Origin: Verrucomicrobiota bacterium
Lineage (GTDB): Bacteria; Verrucomicrobiota; Verrucomicrobiia; Chthoniobacterales; UBA10450
Direction of reading: 5' to 3'
Assembly: GCA_003219095.1 (NCBI GenBank)
Contig: QHPM01000314.1
Span: forward strand, 1 to 6,086
Length of the DNA: 6,086 nucleotides
Of the stretch, positions 1-5,471 are shown piece by piece. The notes beneath the pieces were generated by a model that did no database searches, was not told the DNA's origin, and saw nothing but the letters and a program-made list of their open reading frames with translations. How positions within the stretch are numbered: position 1 is the stretch's first letter; each line of letters starts with the position of its first letter. Position numbers and translations under genes: made by a program.

Positions 1-20
1 TCCGTCCGACCACGCGCCAG

Positions 21-37
21 TCTGGGCGGAGTTCTCC
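21..37. repeat. Short direct repeat, copy 1 (other copy 167-185)
   Basis: The 17-base segment tctgggcggagttctcc recurs at 167-185 as tctgggcggagttttctcc, differing only by two extra t. Both copies follow a GC-rich cgcgcc-type stretch. The core gggcggagtt also appears, as its reverse complement, in the right arm of the palindrome at 1685-1730. All may therefore belong to one degenerate repeat family, though the shared core is short. Confidence 0.5.
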
Positions 38-47
38 GACATTCGAA

Positions 48-66
48 CATAGACTTTTAGTCTGTG
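48..66. repeat. Small hairpin
   Basis: Bases 48-55 pair with 59-66 around a ttt loop. The stem is eight pairs including one G-T. It is followed five bases later by a stronger hairpin at 71-91. There is no run of T after it, so a terminator reading is weak. Confidence 0.4.
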
Positions 67-70
67 CGCC

Positions 71-91
71 CAGCGCAGTTGCACTGCGCTG
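71..91. repeat. Perfect 9-bp hairpin
   Basis: cagcgcagt (71-79) and actgcgctg (83-91) are exact reverse complements around a 3-base loop (tgc). The stem is GC-rich and would be stable in RNA or single-stranded DNA. No T-tract follows, so it looks more like a repeat-element hairpin than an intrinsic terminator. It could belong to the 3' end of a transcript that starts outside the window. Confidence 0.55.
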
Positions 92-188
92 CAAACCCAA
101 AAAACACAGCCGACAGAATGTCCGCTGAGCGCACCGGCAGGAATGCCTATGTTCCATGCGCGCCGCTCTGGGCGGAGTTTTCTCCTTT

Positions 189-334
189 GCCATCCTGGGC
201 GAAGCGAAGCGAAGTCGAAGGATCTCCAAATATTTGTCTAAATCCTGCCGGGACATTCAGGTCCAACAATGCGTGAAAAACAGCGTGACCAGTTCTTGAC
301 TAGTTGGAGATTCCTCGACTGCGCTCGGAATGAC
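189..334. repeat. Inverted pair of REP-like arms (189-227 / 306-334)
   Basis: The left arm begins gccatcctgggcgaagcg and ends gaaggatctcc. The right arm, read on the minus strand, begins gtcattccgagcgcag and ends gaggaatctcc. The arms are imperfect inverted copies separated by about 78 bases. The left arm has expanded through a tandem gaagc unit (201-214). The same architecture with related arms occurs at 3924-4036, so this is a dispersed repeat family. Function is unknown; short inverted repeats of this kind are common between genes in environmental genomes. Confidence 0.65.
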
Positions 335-353
335 AAGTAAGAGCTTGAGTAGC

Positions 354-375
354 ATCGCGCGACGGAGCGCGCGAT
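354..375. repeat. GC-rich 8-bp hairpin just upstream of the DCC/LMF start
   Basis: atcgcgcg (354-361) pairs perfectly with cgcgcgat (368-375) around a 6-base loop. The hairpin ends 19 bases before the ATG at 395, close to where a ribosome binding site would be expected, and no good Shine-Dalgarno sequence is visible there. It could be a repeat remnant or could influence translation of the downstream gene; the sequence alone does not decide. Confidence 0.5.
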
Positions 376-394
376 CCACCTCGCCCTGAATTTC

Positions 395-2344
395 ATGAAA
401 GACCAACTCCGCGTTTCAAATCCGCCAACCAAACCACTCATGACTTGGGATGGCGAATGCCATTTCTGCCGACACTGGATTGAGCGCTGGCGCGAAATTA
501 CTGCGGGCGAAGTCGAGTATGCGCCATATCAGGAAATCGCGGACCGTTTTCCAGAAATCCCGCGCGAACAATTCCAGCGCTCAGTCGTTTATATCGATAA
601 GACCGGTCAGGTTTTCGTCGCGGCGGAAGCGGTTTATCGATCGCTGCTTAGCCGGGGCTCGAAAAAATGGCTGTGGTGGGGCTACCAACATATTCCCGGC
701 TTCGCTGCGGTTTCTGAATTCGGTTATAAACTCATCGCACGGCATCGCGCGTTCGCTTCGGCAATAACGCGATTGCTTTGGGGAAACGACGTTCGACCGC
801 CAACTTATTTTTGGGCGCGTCGCTGGTTTTTACGCGCGCTCGGTCTTGTCTATCTGATTGCGTTCGTTTCACTTTGGATCCAGATCGACGGTCTCGTTGG
901 AGCGAATGGCATCTTGCCAATCAGCGATTATTTGTCGCCGGCACGCGGCAATATTGGATACAAAACAGTTTGGATTCTGCCAACTCTCTGCTGGTTCAAT
1001 TCGAGCAACGGCTTCCTCCATTTTCTTTGCGGTGGCGGCGTTTTGGTCTCACTCCTGCTGATTTTTCGAATTGCTCCAGCTATTTCGTTGGCCGTTCTTT
1101 TCGTTTTTTATCTTTCGCTCAGCATCGCCGGCCAGGCGTTTCTTAGCTTTCAATGGGACATCCTTCTTCTGGAAACTGGCTTCCTTGCGATTTTTTTCGC
1201 GCCCTGGCGTCTTTGGCCGAAGGAGAATCTGATCCGACCGGGATCGGCGATCCCGGCTACAGCGCTTTCTCCGGTCGCGATGTTTCTGCTCAAGTTTCTC
1301 CTCTTCAAACTGATGTTCATGTCAGGGGTGGTAAAACTGACCAGCGGCGACAACTGCTGGGGCTGGATCGATCATTCCTTTCATTGGAGCGCTCTGACCG
1401 CGCTTGATTACCACTACTGGACGCAACCACTCCCCACCGTCTTCGCCTGGTTCGCCGATAAACATCCCGAATGGTTCAAGAAATTCTCGGTCGCGTTTTG
1501 TCTCGTGGTCGAAATCATCGTTCCGTTTTTCATTTGGGCGCCGCGCCGGCCACGTTTGATCGCAGCAGGTTTGTTAATCTTTCTTCAACTCGCGATCGCC
1601 ATTACGGGCAATTACTGCTTCTTCAATTTGCTCACGCTCGCGCTCTGTCTCTTGCTCATCGATGACGCGAGCCTGAAGCGTCTAGAGGGCCGAGCTCCTG
1701 CGAGCCCGGCGGCGCAGGAACTCCGCCCTCCACCCCGGAGCGAGGCGCGCTCGTTTCGCACAGCAAGATCGCTACAGATCGCAAATTTGGCGGCGATCAT
1801 CGTGCTGATCATCACCCTGCCGCTTAATCTTTGGCTTTGTTACACCGCATTAAAACCGGAGGCTGATTGGCCAAAGCCATTGGTGATGCTCTATACACAC
1901 ATCGAGCCGTTTCGAATCGTGAATGGTTATGGACTTTTCCGAGTGATGACAAAAGAGCGTCCGGAAATTCAAGTCGAAGGCAGCGCGGACGGAATCGATT
2001 GGGTTTCCTACGAGTTCAAATGGAAACCGGGCGATGTGAATCGCGCGCCGCGCTGGTGCGCACCGCATCAGCCGCGATTGGATTGGCAAATGTGGTTCGC
2101 CGCCCTCGGTGGTCGGCGGCAGGAACCATGGTTCGAAAATTTCGTGATCCGCCTGTTGGAAAATGAGCCGGCAGTCACGCGATTGCTTGCACGCAATCCC
2201 TTTCCCGATAAACCGCCGAAGTACGTTCGTGCAATTTTGTTCAAGTATCAGTTCACCACTTCGGAAGAACGTCGAGCTATTGGTGCATGGTGGAAACGAC
2301 GCGAAATAGGCGAGTTTTTTCCGGAAGCAACGCTGCGCCGGTAG
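395..2344 (+). CDS. DUF393 (DCC) - lipase maturation factor fusion membrane protein
   Basis: This 649-aa protein has two parts. Residues ~15-130 form a DUF393/DCC thiol-oxidoreductase-like domain with the signature DGECHFC, whose CxxC is Cys22/Cys25. Residues ~145-645 match the lipase maturation factor (LMF1/LMF2) family: several hydrophobic segments (about 147-165, 207-225, 228-246, 250-270, 292-312, 365-382, 387-405, 408-423, 463-485), the conserved FLSFQWDILLLE block (249-260), the KLTSGDNCW and YHYWTQPLP stretches (314-346), and the C-terminal LDWQMWFAAL and NPFPDKPPKY blocks. In animals LMF1 is an ER protein needed for lipase folding. The bacterial homologues are uncharacterised, so a role in redox-assisted folding or maturation at the inner membrane is inference. 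Residues 431-446 are encoded by a palindromic repeat lying in a loop between membrane segments. No good Shine-Dalgarno is visible. ATG 440 (Met16) is a possible alternative start that would still keep the CxxC. infA follows 44 bases downstream. Confidence 0.88.
   Translation: MKDQLRVSNPPTKPLMTWDGECHFCRHWIERWREITAGEVEYAPYQEIADRFPEIPREQFQRSVVYIDKTGQVFVAAEAVYRSLLSRGSKKWLWWGYQHIPGFAAVSEFGYKLIARHRAFASAITRLLWGNDVRPPTYFWARRWFLRALGLVYLIAFVSLWIQIDGLVGANGILPISDYLSPARGNIGYKTVWILPTLCWFNSSNGFLHFLCGGGVLVSLLLIFRIAPAISLAVLFVFYLSLSIAGQAFLSFQWDILLLETGFLAIFFAPWRLWPKENLIRPGSAIPATALSPVAMFLLKFLLFKLMFMSGVVKLTSGDNCWGWIDHSFHWSALTALDYHYWTQPLPTVFAWFADKHPEWFKKFSVAFCLVVEIIVPFFIWAPRRPRLIAAGLLIFLQLAIAITGNYCFFNLLTLALCLLLIDDASLKRLEGRAPASPAAQELRPPPRSEARSFRTARSLQIANLAAIIVLIITLPLNLWLCYTALKPEADWPKPLVMLYTHIEPFRIVNGYGLFRVMTKERPEIQVEGSADGIDWVSYEFKWKPGDVNRAPRWCAPHQPRLDWQMWFAALGGRRQEPWFENFVIRLLENEPAVTRLLARNPFPDKPPKYVRAILFKYQFTTSEERRAIGAWWKRREIGEFFPEATLRR
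1685..1730. repeat. Palindromic repeat embedded in frame in the LMF gene
   Basis: gagggccgagctcctgcg (1685-1702) and cgcaggaactccgccctc (1713-1730) are inverted copies matching at 16 of 18 positions around a 10-base spacer. The element is read in frame as residues 431-446, a Pro/Ala/Arg/Glu-rich tract, in a hydrophilic loop between membrane segments ending near 423 and starting near 463. It looks like an intergenic-type palindrome that landed inside a gene and was tolerated. This resembles in principle the Rickettsia palindromic elements found inside proteins, but I claim no homology. Confidence 0.65.
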
Positions 2345-2388
2345 GTCTGGGCCGGTTGAATTTTGGACGGCTGAAGGCATTTTAAGGT

Positions 2389-2607
2389 GTGGCGAAAGAA
2401 GCACAAATTGTGACGGAGGGTACGGTAACGCAGGTGTTACCAGGGACGATGTTCCGCGTTGACCTGCCCGGTCAACGCAACGTCCTGGCGCACATTTCGG
2501 GCAAAATGCGCAAGCACTTCATCCGAATCGTGCCGGGAGACAAGGTGTCGGTTGAGTTGTCGCCCTACGACCTGACCAAGGCGCGGATAATTTTCCGCGC
2601 GCAATAG
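2389..2607 (+). CDS. infA: Translation initiation factor IF-1
   Basis: The 72-aa product has the exact family length and is a single S1/OB-fold domain. Diagnostic blocks are [17 protein letters not shown] (residues ~10-26), [16 protein letters not shown] (~33-48) and the closing [13 protein letters not shown] (~55-67). IF-1 binds the 30S A site and works with IF-2 and IF-3 during initiation. Translation starts at GTG, giving MAKE, the usual IF-1 N-terminus. A gaagg at 2373-2377, 11 bases upstream, is a plausible though distant Shine-Dalgarno. The GQRN insertion before VLAHIS differs slightly from the common NGH form. The gene may be co-transcribed with the LMF gene 44 bases upstream. It is not in a visible ribosomal protein operon, so this may be an extra infA copy. 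Confidence 0.95.
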   Translation: MAKEAQIVTEGTVTQVLPGTMFRVDLPGQRNVLAHISGKMRKHFIRIVPGDKVSVELSPYDLTKARIIFRAQ

Positions 2608-2756
2608 CAGAGATCGGGTTTGTCGAGCTCGATCCTGAGAAAGAGAGGCGAACGCGCTTATGATTAGTATTGCCCGACGGAGCAGCCAATCCATCTGGTG
2701 CCGCGTAAGCGCAGGGGGTACCCCAGTTTCGTTTAAAATAACGGGATGCGGAAAGG

Positions 2757-2785
2757 TTGCGCGAAGGCGTTGGCGACCGGATAAT
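2757..2785 (+). promoter_or_regulatory. Candidate sigma70-type promoter for the DUF883 cluster
   Basis: TTGCGC (2757-2762) and GATAAT (2780-2785) are separated by 17 bases. The -10 box matches consensus at 5 of 6 positions and the -35 box at 3 of 6. A start near 2792 would leave a leader of about 26 bases containing the ribosome binding site at 2807-2810. A second AT-rich box, TAAAAT at 2734-2739, lies farther upstream. The placement in the 210-base gap between infA and the three-gene cluster is sensible, but the assignment rests on pattern only. Confidence 0.35.
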
Positions 2786-2806
2786 GCCGTAAACCATTAA
2801 CCATTT

Positions 2807-2810
2807 GGAG
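2807..2810 (+). promoter_or_regulatory. Ribosome binding site of the DUF883 gene
   Basis: ggag followed by aagaatc lies seven bases before ATG 2818. It is the clearest Shine-Dalgarno in the window and fixes the start of the DUF883-like gene. Confidence 0.65.
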
Positions 2811-2817
2811 AAGAATC

Positions 2818-3102
2818 ATGGCAGAAGAAAAATCGAATCAAAGTAGCGCGGCCAGCAGCGCGCAAAATAAACTGGAGAGCAGTAAAACTCACGCGCGCCA
2901 CGCCGCCGAAGATTTGAAATCGGCAGCGACGACGATGGCGGAGGATTATCGCGATAAGGCCACTCAGGCCTGGGGCGACGCGAAAGTGCGCGTCCGCACC
3001 TTGCAGGAGGACGGCGAAGATTACGTGCGCGAAAATCCGATGAAGGCGGTTTTGACCGCCCTCGGAATCGGATTTGTTTTGGGCCTGATCTTCCGGCGCT
3101 AA
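2818..3102 (+). CDS. DUF883 (ElaB/YqjD-like) tail-anchored membrane protein
   Basis: This 94-aa protein has a hydrophilic, Ala/Lys/Glu-rich helical part (residues ~1-72, probably coiled coil) followed by the hallmark C-terminal end YVRENPMKAVLTALGIGFVLG ... RR (69-94): one glycine-rich membrane segment ending in two arginines. This matches the DUF883 family (E. coli ElaB, YqjD, YgaM). Those proteins are inner-membrane tail-anchored, and YqjD has been reported to bind ribosomes in stationary phase. Here the gene leads a cluster with YqjE-like and DUF3618-like genes, the same company such proteins keep in Proteobacteria. A role in envelope stress or ribosome tethering is carried over from the family, not shown by the sequence. 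Confidence 0.88.
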   Translation: MAEEKSNQSSAASSAQNKLESSKTHARHAAEDLKSAATTMAEDYRDKATQAWGDAKVRVRTLQEDGEDYVRENPMKAVLTALGIGFVLGLIFRR

Positions 3103-3112
3103 GCCGTGCCTC

Positions 3113-3538
3113 ATGGCTCGCGCGAGCGCGAGAGTGCGCAATCCGGCCGGACACGCCGGACTAATCGACAATGCGATCGGACTAGTCAGCGGGTTGTTCG
3201 ATTACATAGAGACCCGGACCGCGCTTCTCGCGGTTGAGTCAAAAGCGCTACTGCTGCAATTGGTGGCAGTCGTTGCCTTCGCACTGGGAGCCCTTATCGC
3301 CGTCGTGTTCGGATACATTTTTATCCTGGCCAGCCTGATTGCCGGCATTGCCCATCGAAGTGGAATTTCATGGACGTGGATCGCCTTCGGGGCCGGATTG
3401 CTGCATATCGTCCTAGCCGTCGTTTGTGTGTTGCTGGCGAAGGCAAAACTGACGGGGCGCCTTTATCCGGAAACGCGGGCGGAATTAAAGAGAGACCAAC
3501 AATGGCTGAGATCCCTCGGAAAGACCGGGCCGCGATAA
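3113..3538 (+). CDS. Phage-holin-superfamily III / YqjE-like membrane protein
   Basis: This 141-aa protein starts 10 bases after the DUF883 stop. It has an N-terminal amphipathic part (DNAIGLVSGLFDYIETRTALLAVESK, ~19-44), a long hydrophobic hairpin (~47-80, probably two closely spaced helices), a further membrane helix (~88-109), and a basic, hydrophilic tail. This pattern matches the putative Actinobacteriophage holin III/YqjE family (Phage_holin_3_6). Despite the name, most chromosomal members are not phage lysis genes; the conserved DUF883 and DUF3618 neighbours argue for an envelope role. No strong Shine-Dalgarno precedes the ATG, so coupling to the gene upstream is likely. The 3' end overlaps the next gene by 37 bases. 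Confidence 0.82.
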   Translation: MARASARVRNPAGHAGLIDNAIGLVSGLFDYIETRTALLAVESKALLLQLVAVVAFALGALIAVVFGYIFILASLIAGIAHRSGISWTWIAFGAGLLHIVLAVVCVLLAKAKLTGRLYPETRAELKRDQQWLRSLGKTGPR

Positions 3539-3888
3539 AAAGCGACATCGCGCTTTCGCGCGACCGGATGGCACGCGAGTTAAGTGGGTTGCGATACGAA
3601 CTGGATATTCCGCGCAAGCTCAAAAATTCATTTCGCGATCAAACCGCGATCTGGATCGGAGCGCTGGCGGTAGTGGGATTGTTGATCGCAATCGCGCCGG
3701 CGCGAAAGAAGAAGGTTTACGTTCGGGCGAAAGACAACTCGCAGGAAAATGGCAAAGGCTTGTTGGAGGCAGGAGCGCTTGTTGGCGTCCTGAAATTTGC
3801 CGCGACGTTGCTGCGGCCGGCGTTGATGAAATTTGTAACCAGTAAGATTACTGGCTATTCAAGGACAAGATCGCAGGCACCGCGCTGA
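3502..3888 (+). CDS. DUF3618-like membrane protein
   Basis: The 128-aa product begins MAEIPRKDRAAIKSDIALSR, then MARELSGLRYEL, resembling the DUF3618 N-terminus (a short acidic/basic helix with Ile-x-x-Asp-Ile and Arg-x-x-x-Ala-x-x-Leu spacing). One clear membrane segment follows at ~49-66, then a basic KKK stretch, and a second moderately hydrophobic helix at ~88-105. The frame is open back to an ATG at 3370, but that start would lie far inside the holin-like gene and add 44 residues unlike the family. ATG 3502 has aaagagag (3487-3494) as a plausible Shine-Dalgarno, so I chose it. The 37-base overlap with the preceding gene suggests translational coupling. It appears to be the last gene of the three-gene cluster. 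The DUF3618 assignment is moderate because the family is short and variable. Confidence 0.75.
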   Translation: MAEIPRKDRAAIKSDIALSRDRMARELSGLRYELDIPRKLKNSFRDQTAIWIGALAVVGLLIAIAPARKKKVYVRAKDNSQENGKGLLEAGALVGVLKFAATLLRPALMKFVTSKITGYSRTRSQAPR

Positions 3889-3923
3889 TTTCTCGCTCGC
3901 CGCGGTCAGCTCCCCACTCCTCG

Positions 3924-4036
3924 GTCATCCCGAGCGCAAGGGAGGGACCTCACCGACACTCCTCGATCACGCAAACTAACTTGGGTCGTCAACAACGAGC
4001 TCGTGAGGACCCTCGCCGTCTGCGGCTCGGGATGAC
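3924..4036. repeat. Inverted pair of REP-like arms (3924-3953 / 4003-4036)
   Basis: The left arm begins gtcatcccgagcgcaa and ends gagggacctcac. The right arm on the minus strand begins gtcatcccgagccgca and ends gagggtcctcac. The first 12 bases are identical and the last 12 match at 11, with a small length difference in the middle; the spacer is 49 bases. It belongs to the same family as the pair at 189-334. It occupies most of the 246-base gap between the DUF3618-like gene and the first pilT. As RNA the arms would fold into a long stem and could stop transcription of the upstream cluster, but there is no T-tract and that role is speculative. Confidence 0.72.
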
Positions 4037-4134
4037 AACGATGGGGTGGTGAGCGTGTGCGAAAAACAGTTGGTAACGCCAATCCCTTTTCGGTTTACCT
4101 CGTTACACTGCGGATGGCATGATCATAGTGTGCG

Positions 4135-5220
4135 ATGAGTGCTCAATTGCTACGTCATGTTGACGAATATCTCGCGGTCGGCCAGGAAGCTGGCGCGTCG
4201 GACGTTCATCTGGGGGTAAACGCGCCTCCGCTCTGGCGTCTGCATGGAACGTTGCGACCAATCTGGCCGGATGCGCCACGTTTCAAAGCGGATCAAACAC
4301 AAAAGTTAGCCGACATGTTTCTGAGCGATGCGCAGCGTGAGCTGGTGAAAGAGCGCGGAGACGCCGATTTCGCTTACGCCAATAGTAAGGGAAGATTTCG
4401 CGCCAGCGTGGCGCGCCAGCGTCTCGGCACGGACATCGTTTTTCGCATCATCAATACACGCGTCCGTTCGATGGACGAGCTCGGTTTGCCCGAACACCTG
4501 AAACTACTGACGCGATATCACAACGGTCTGATCCTTATCACCGGATCGGTCGGGAGCGGAAAGTCGACCACGCTGGCCGCGTTGGTGGAGCAAATCAATA
4601 TCGAGCGACGTGAGCACATCATTACTCTGGAAGATCCGATCGAATACGTGTTCGAACCGAAGGGTTGTCACATTACCCAACGCGAGGTCCATACCCACAC
4701 GCGCTCCTTCGGCGTGGCATTGCGTGGGGCGCTGCGTGAGGATCCCGATGTGATCATGGTGGGCGAGATGCGCGATTTGGAAACGATTTCGCTCGCTATC
4801 ACCGCTTCAGAAACGGGCCACCTTGTGTTGGGAACACTGCACACCGGTACCGCCGCTCGCACGCTGGATCGTGTGCTCGATGTTTTTCCAGTCGATCAAC
4901 AAGAGCAAATCCGCATCATGATCAGCGAATCTTTGCGCGGCGTGATCAGCCAGCAGCTGATCCCGCGCGCCGATGGCACCGGCCGGGTTCTTGCGATCGA
5001 GACCCTCACCAACACTCCGGCTGTCTCCAACGTCATTCGCGAGGCGAAAACATTTATGTTGCCCGGAATTATCCAAACTGGTCGCAAGCAGGGCATGCAA
5101 TTGATGGATGACGCTTTGATCGACTTGTACACCCGGCGCTTAATCAGCGCCGAGGAGGCGCTTGCACGCGCCGATCAAAAACAAATCGTGCGGCAGCATC
5201 TAAAACAGAACCGCGGATAA
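4135..5220 (+). CDS. pilT: PilT-family type IV pilus retraction ATPase (first copy)
   Basis: The 361-aa product is normal PilT length. An N-terminal PAS-like domain (~1-100) carries the typical ASDVHL (21-26) and GDADFAY (75-81). The RecA-like ATPase domain has Walker A GSVGSGKST (137-145), an Asp box ITLEDPIEY (163-171), Walker B DPDVIMVGE with catalytic Glu211, and a His box ETGHLVLGTLHT (226-237). AVSNVIRE (296-303) corresponds to the AIRNLIRE motif needed for PilT retraction function. Such hexameric ATPases depolymerise pilin at the cytoplasmic base of type IV pili. The Walker A loop has Ser-Val where most PilT have Pro-Thr; the catalytic Lys143 is kept. The final residues QNRG and the TAA stop come from the inverted repeat at 5206-5227, so the original C-terminus may have been replaced. 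ATG 4135 is the first usable start (in-frame ATG 4114 meets TGA two codons later). A second paralogue starts at 5472. Confidence 0.93.
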   Translation: MSAQLLRHVDEYLAVGQEAGASDVHLGVNAPPLWRLHGTLRPIWPDAPRFKADQTQKLADMFLSDAQRELVKERGDADFAYANSKGRFRASVARQRLGTDIVFRIINTRVRSMDELGLPEHLKLLTRYHNGLILITGSVGSGKSTTLAALVEQINIERREHIITLEDPIEYVFEPKGCHITQREVHTHTRSFGVALRGALREDPDVIMVGEMRDLETISLAITASETGHLVLGTLHTGTAARTLDRVLDVFPVDQQEQIRIMISESLRGVISQQLIPRADGTGRVLAIETLTNTPAVSNVIREAKTFMLPGIIQTGRKQGMQLMDDALIDLYTRRLISAEEALARADQKQIVRQHLKQNRG

Positions 5221-5469
5221 CGCGGATTAAACGGATGACGAAGGAAATGATCCACGAAGAGCTGAGCGGTGCAATCACTGGCGCTGCCATGGAGGTGTTG
5301 AATGAACTGAAGCCACGCTTGGAAGAAAAACTTTATGAACACGCGATAGTAATCGGATCGCGACATCGCGGGCGCCTTATAGTTCGGCAGATCAAAACAG
5401 AAGCGGATGTTTCCTGATCTTCATGCCTAGTAATTCTTATCCGCGGCATCCGCGTAATCTGCGGTTCTG
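5206..5469. mobile_element. GxxExxY-type insertion unit with 22-bp terminal inverted repeats
   Basis: Bases 5206-5227 (starting cagaaccgcggataacg) and the reverse complement of 5448-5469 (starting cagaaccgcagattacg) match at 20 of 22 positions. Both ends continue inward as a degenerate ~10-base period of cgcggat-type units. The 264-bp unit encloses one short GxxExxY-like ORF. The left end supplies the last codons and TAA of the first pilT; the right end stops two bases before ATG 5472. No transposase is encoded and I see no obvious target duplication. I recall similar 'cgcggattaa' repeats next to GxxExxY genes in other bacteria, which supports reading this as one transferable unit, but that is from memory. 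Confidence 0.6.
5235..5417 (+). pseudogene. Degenerate, internally deleted GxxExxY-family ORF
   Basis: The 60-aa frame reads IHEELSGAITGAAMEVLNEL then KPRLEEKLYEHA, the N-terminal half of the GxxExxY family, whose members are usually around 120-130 aa. The name-giving motif is damaged: Gly is replaced by Arg (Arg28-x-x-Glu31-x-x-Tyr34), which needs one base change. After RHRG (residues 44-47) the expected middle and the conserved xPDLxVxx region are missing. The closing LIVRQIKTEADVS resembles the C-terminal end of such proteins, so an internal deletion joining N- and C-terminal parts is more likely than a simple truncation. ATG 5247 (Met5) is an alternative start. The family's function is unknown. 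It could still be expressed as a tiny protein, but I favour decay. Confidence 0.65.
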
Positions 5470-5471
5470 AC

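Larger units (their letters stand above)
1..394. other. Repeat-rich non-coding region, no gene supported
   Basis: I see no credible coding sequence here. The open frames are short, overlap repeats, and encode arginine-, serine- and cysteine-rich sequences with no recognisable domain. The stretch is dense in structure instead: two hairpins (48-66 and 71-91), a direct repeat (21-37 and 167-185), an inverted pair of repeat arms (189-227 and 306-334), and a GC-rich hairpin (354-375) just before the next gene. It reads as an intergenic repeat cluster upstream of the DCC/LMF gene. I could not pick out a promoter with confidence. Confidence 0.7.

Noticed and set aside
64..276. 70-codon open frame near the left edge
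   Set aside because: It runs through a hairpin, a direct repeat and a repeat arm, has no family resemblance and no ribosome binding site.
1..394. CRISPR array
   Set aside because: The repeats are few, unequally spaced and of mixed orientation; there are no regular spacers.
1850..2404. 184-codon open frame on the minus strand opposite the 3' part of the LMF gene
   Set aside because: It lies wholly antisense to strongly family-matching sequence, shows no recognisable domain, and is cysteine- and arginine-rich as expected for a shadow frame.
2715..2724. Perfect 10-base palindrome ggggtacccc as a possible operator
   Set aside because: A single short palindrome with no second half-site or known regulator nearby; such a match can occur by chance.
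2661..2801. Possible 46-codon ORF between infA and the DUF883 gene
   Set aside because: No ribosome binding site or recognisable sequence, and the candidate promoter of the downstream cluster lies within it.
3370..3501. N-terminal extension of the DUF3618-like gene
   Set aside because: It would overlap most of the holin-like gene's 3' half in another frame, and the added residues look like shadow translation. ATG 3502 fits the family start.
3113..3538. Reading the holin-family protein as evidence of a prophage
   Set aside because: No other phage gene is present, and the DUF883/DUF3618 neighbours indicate the chromosomal YqjE-type context.
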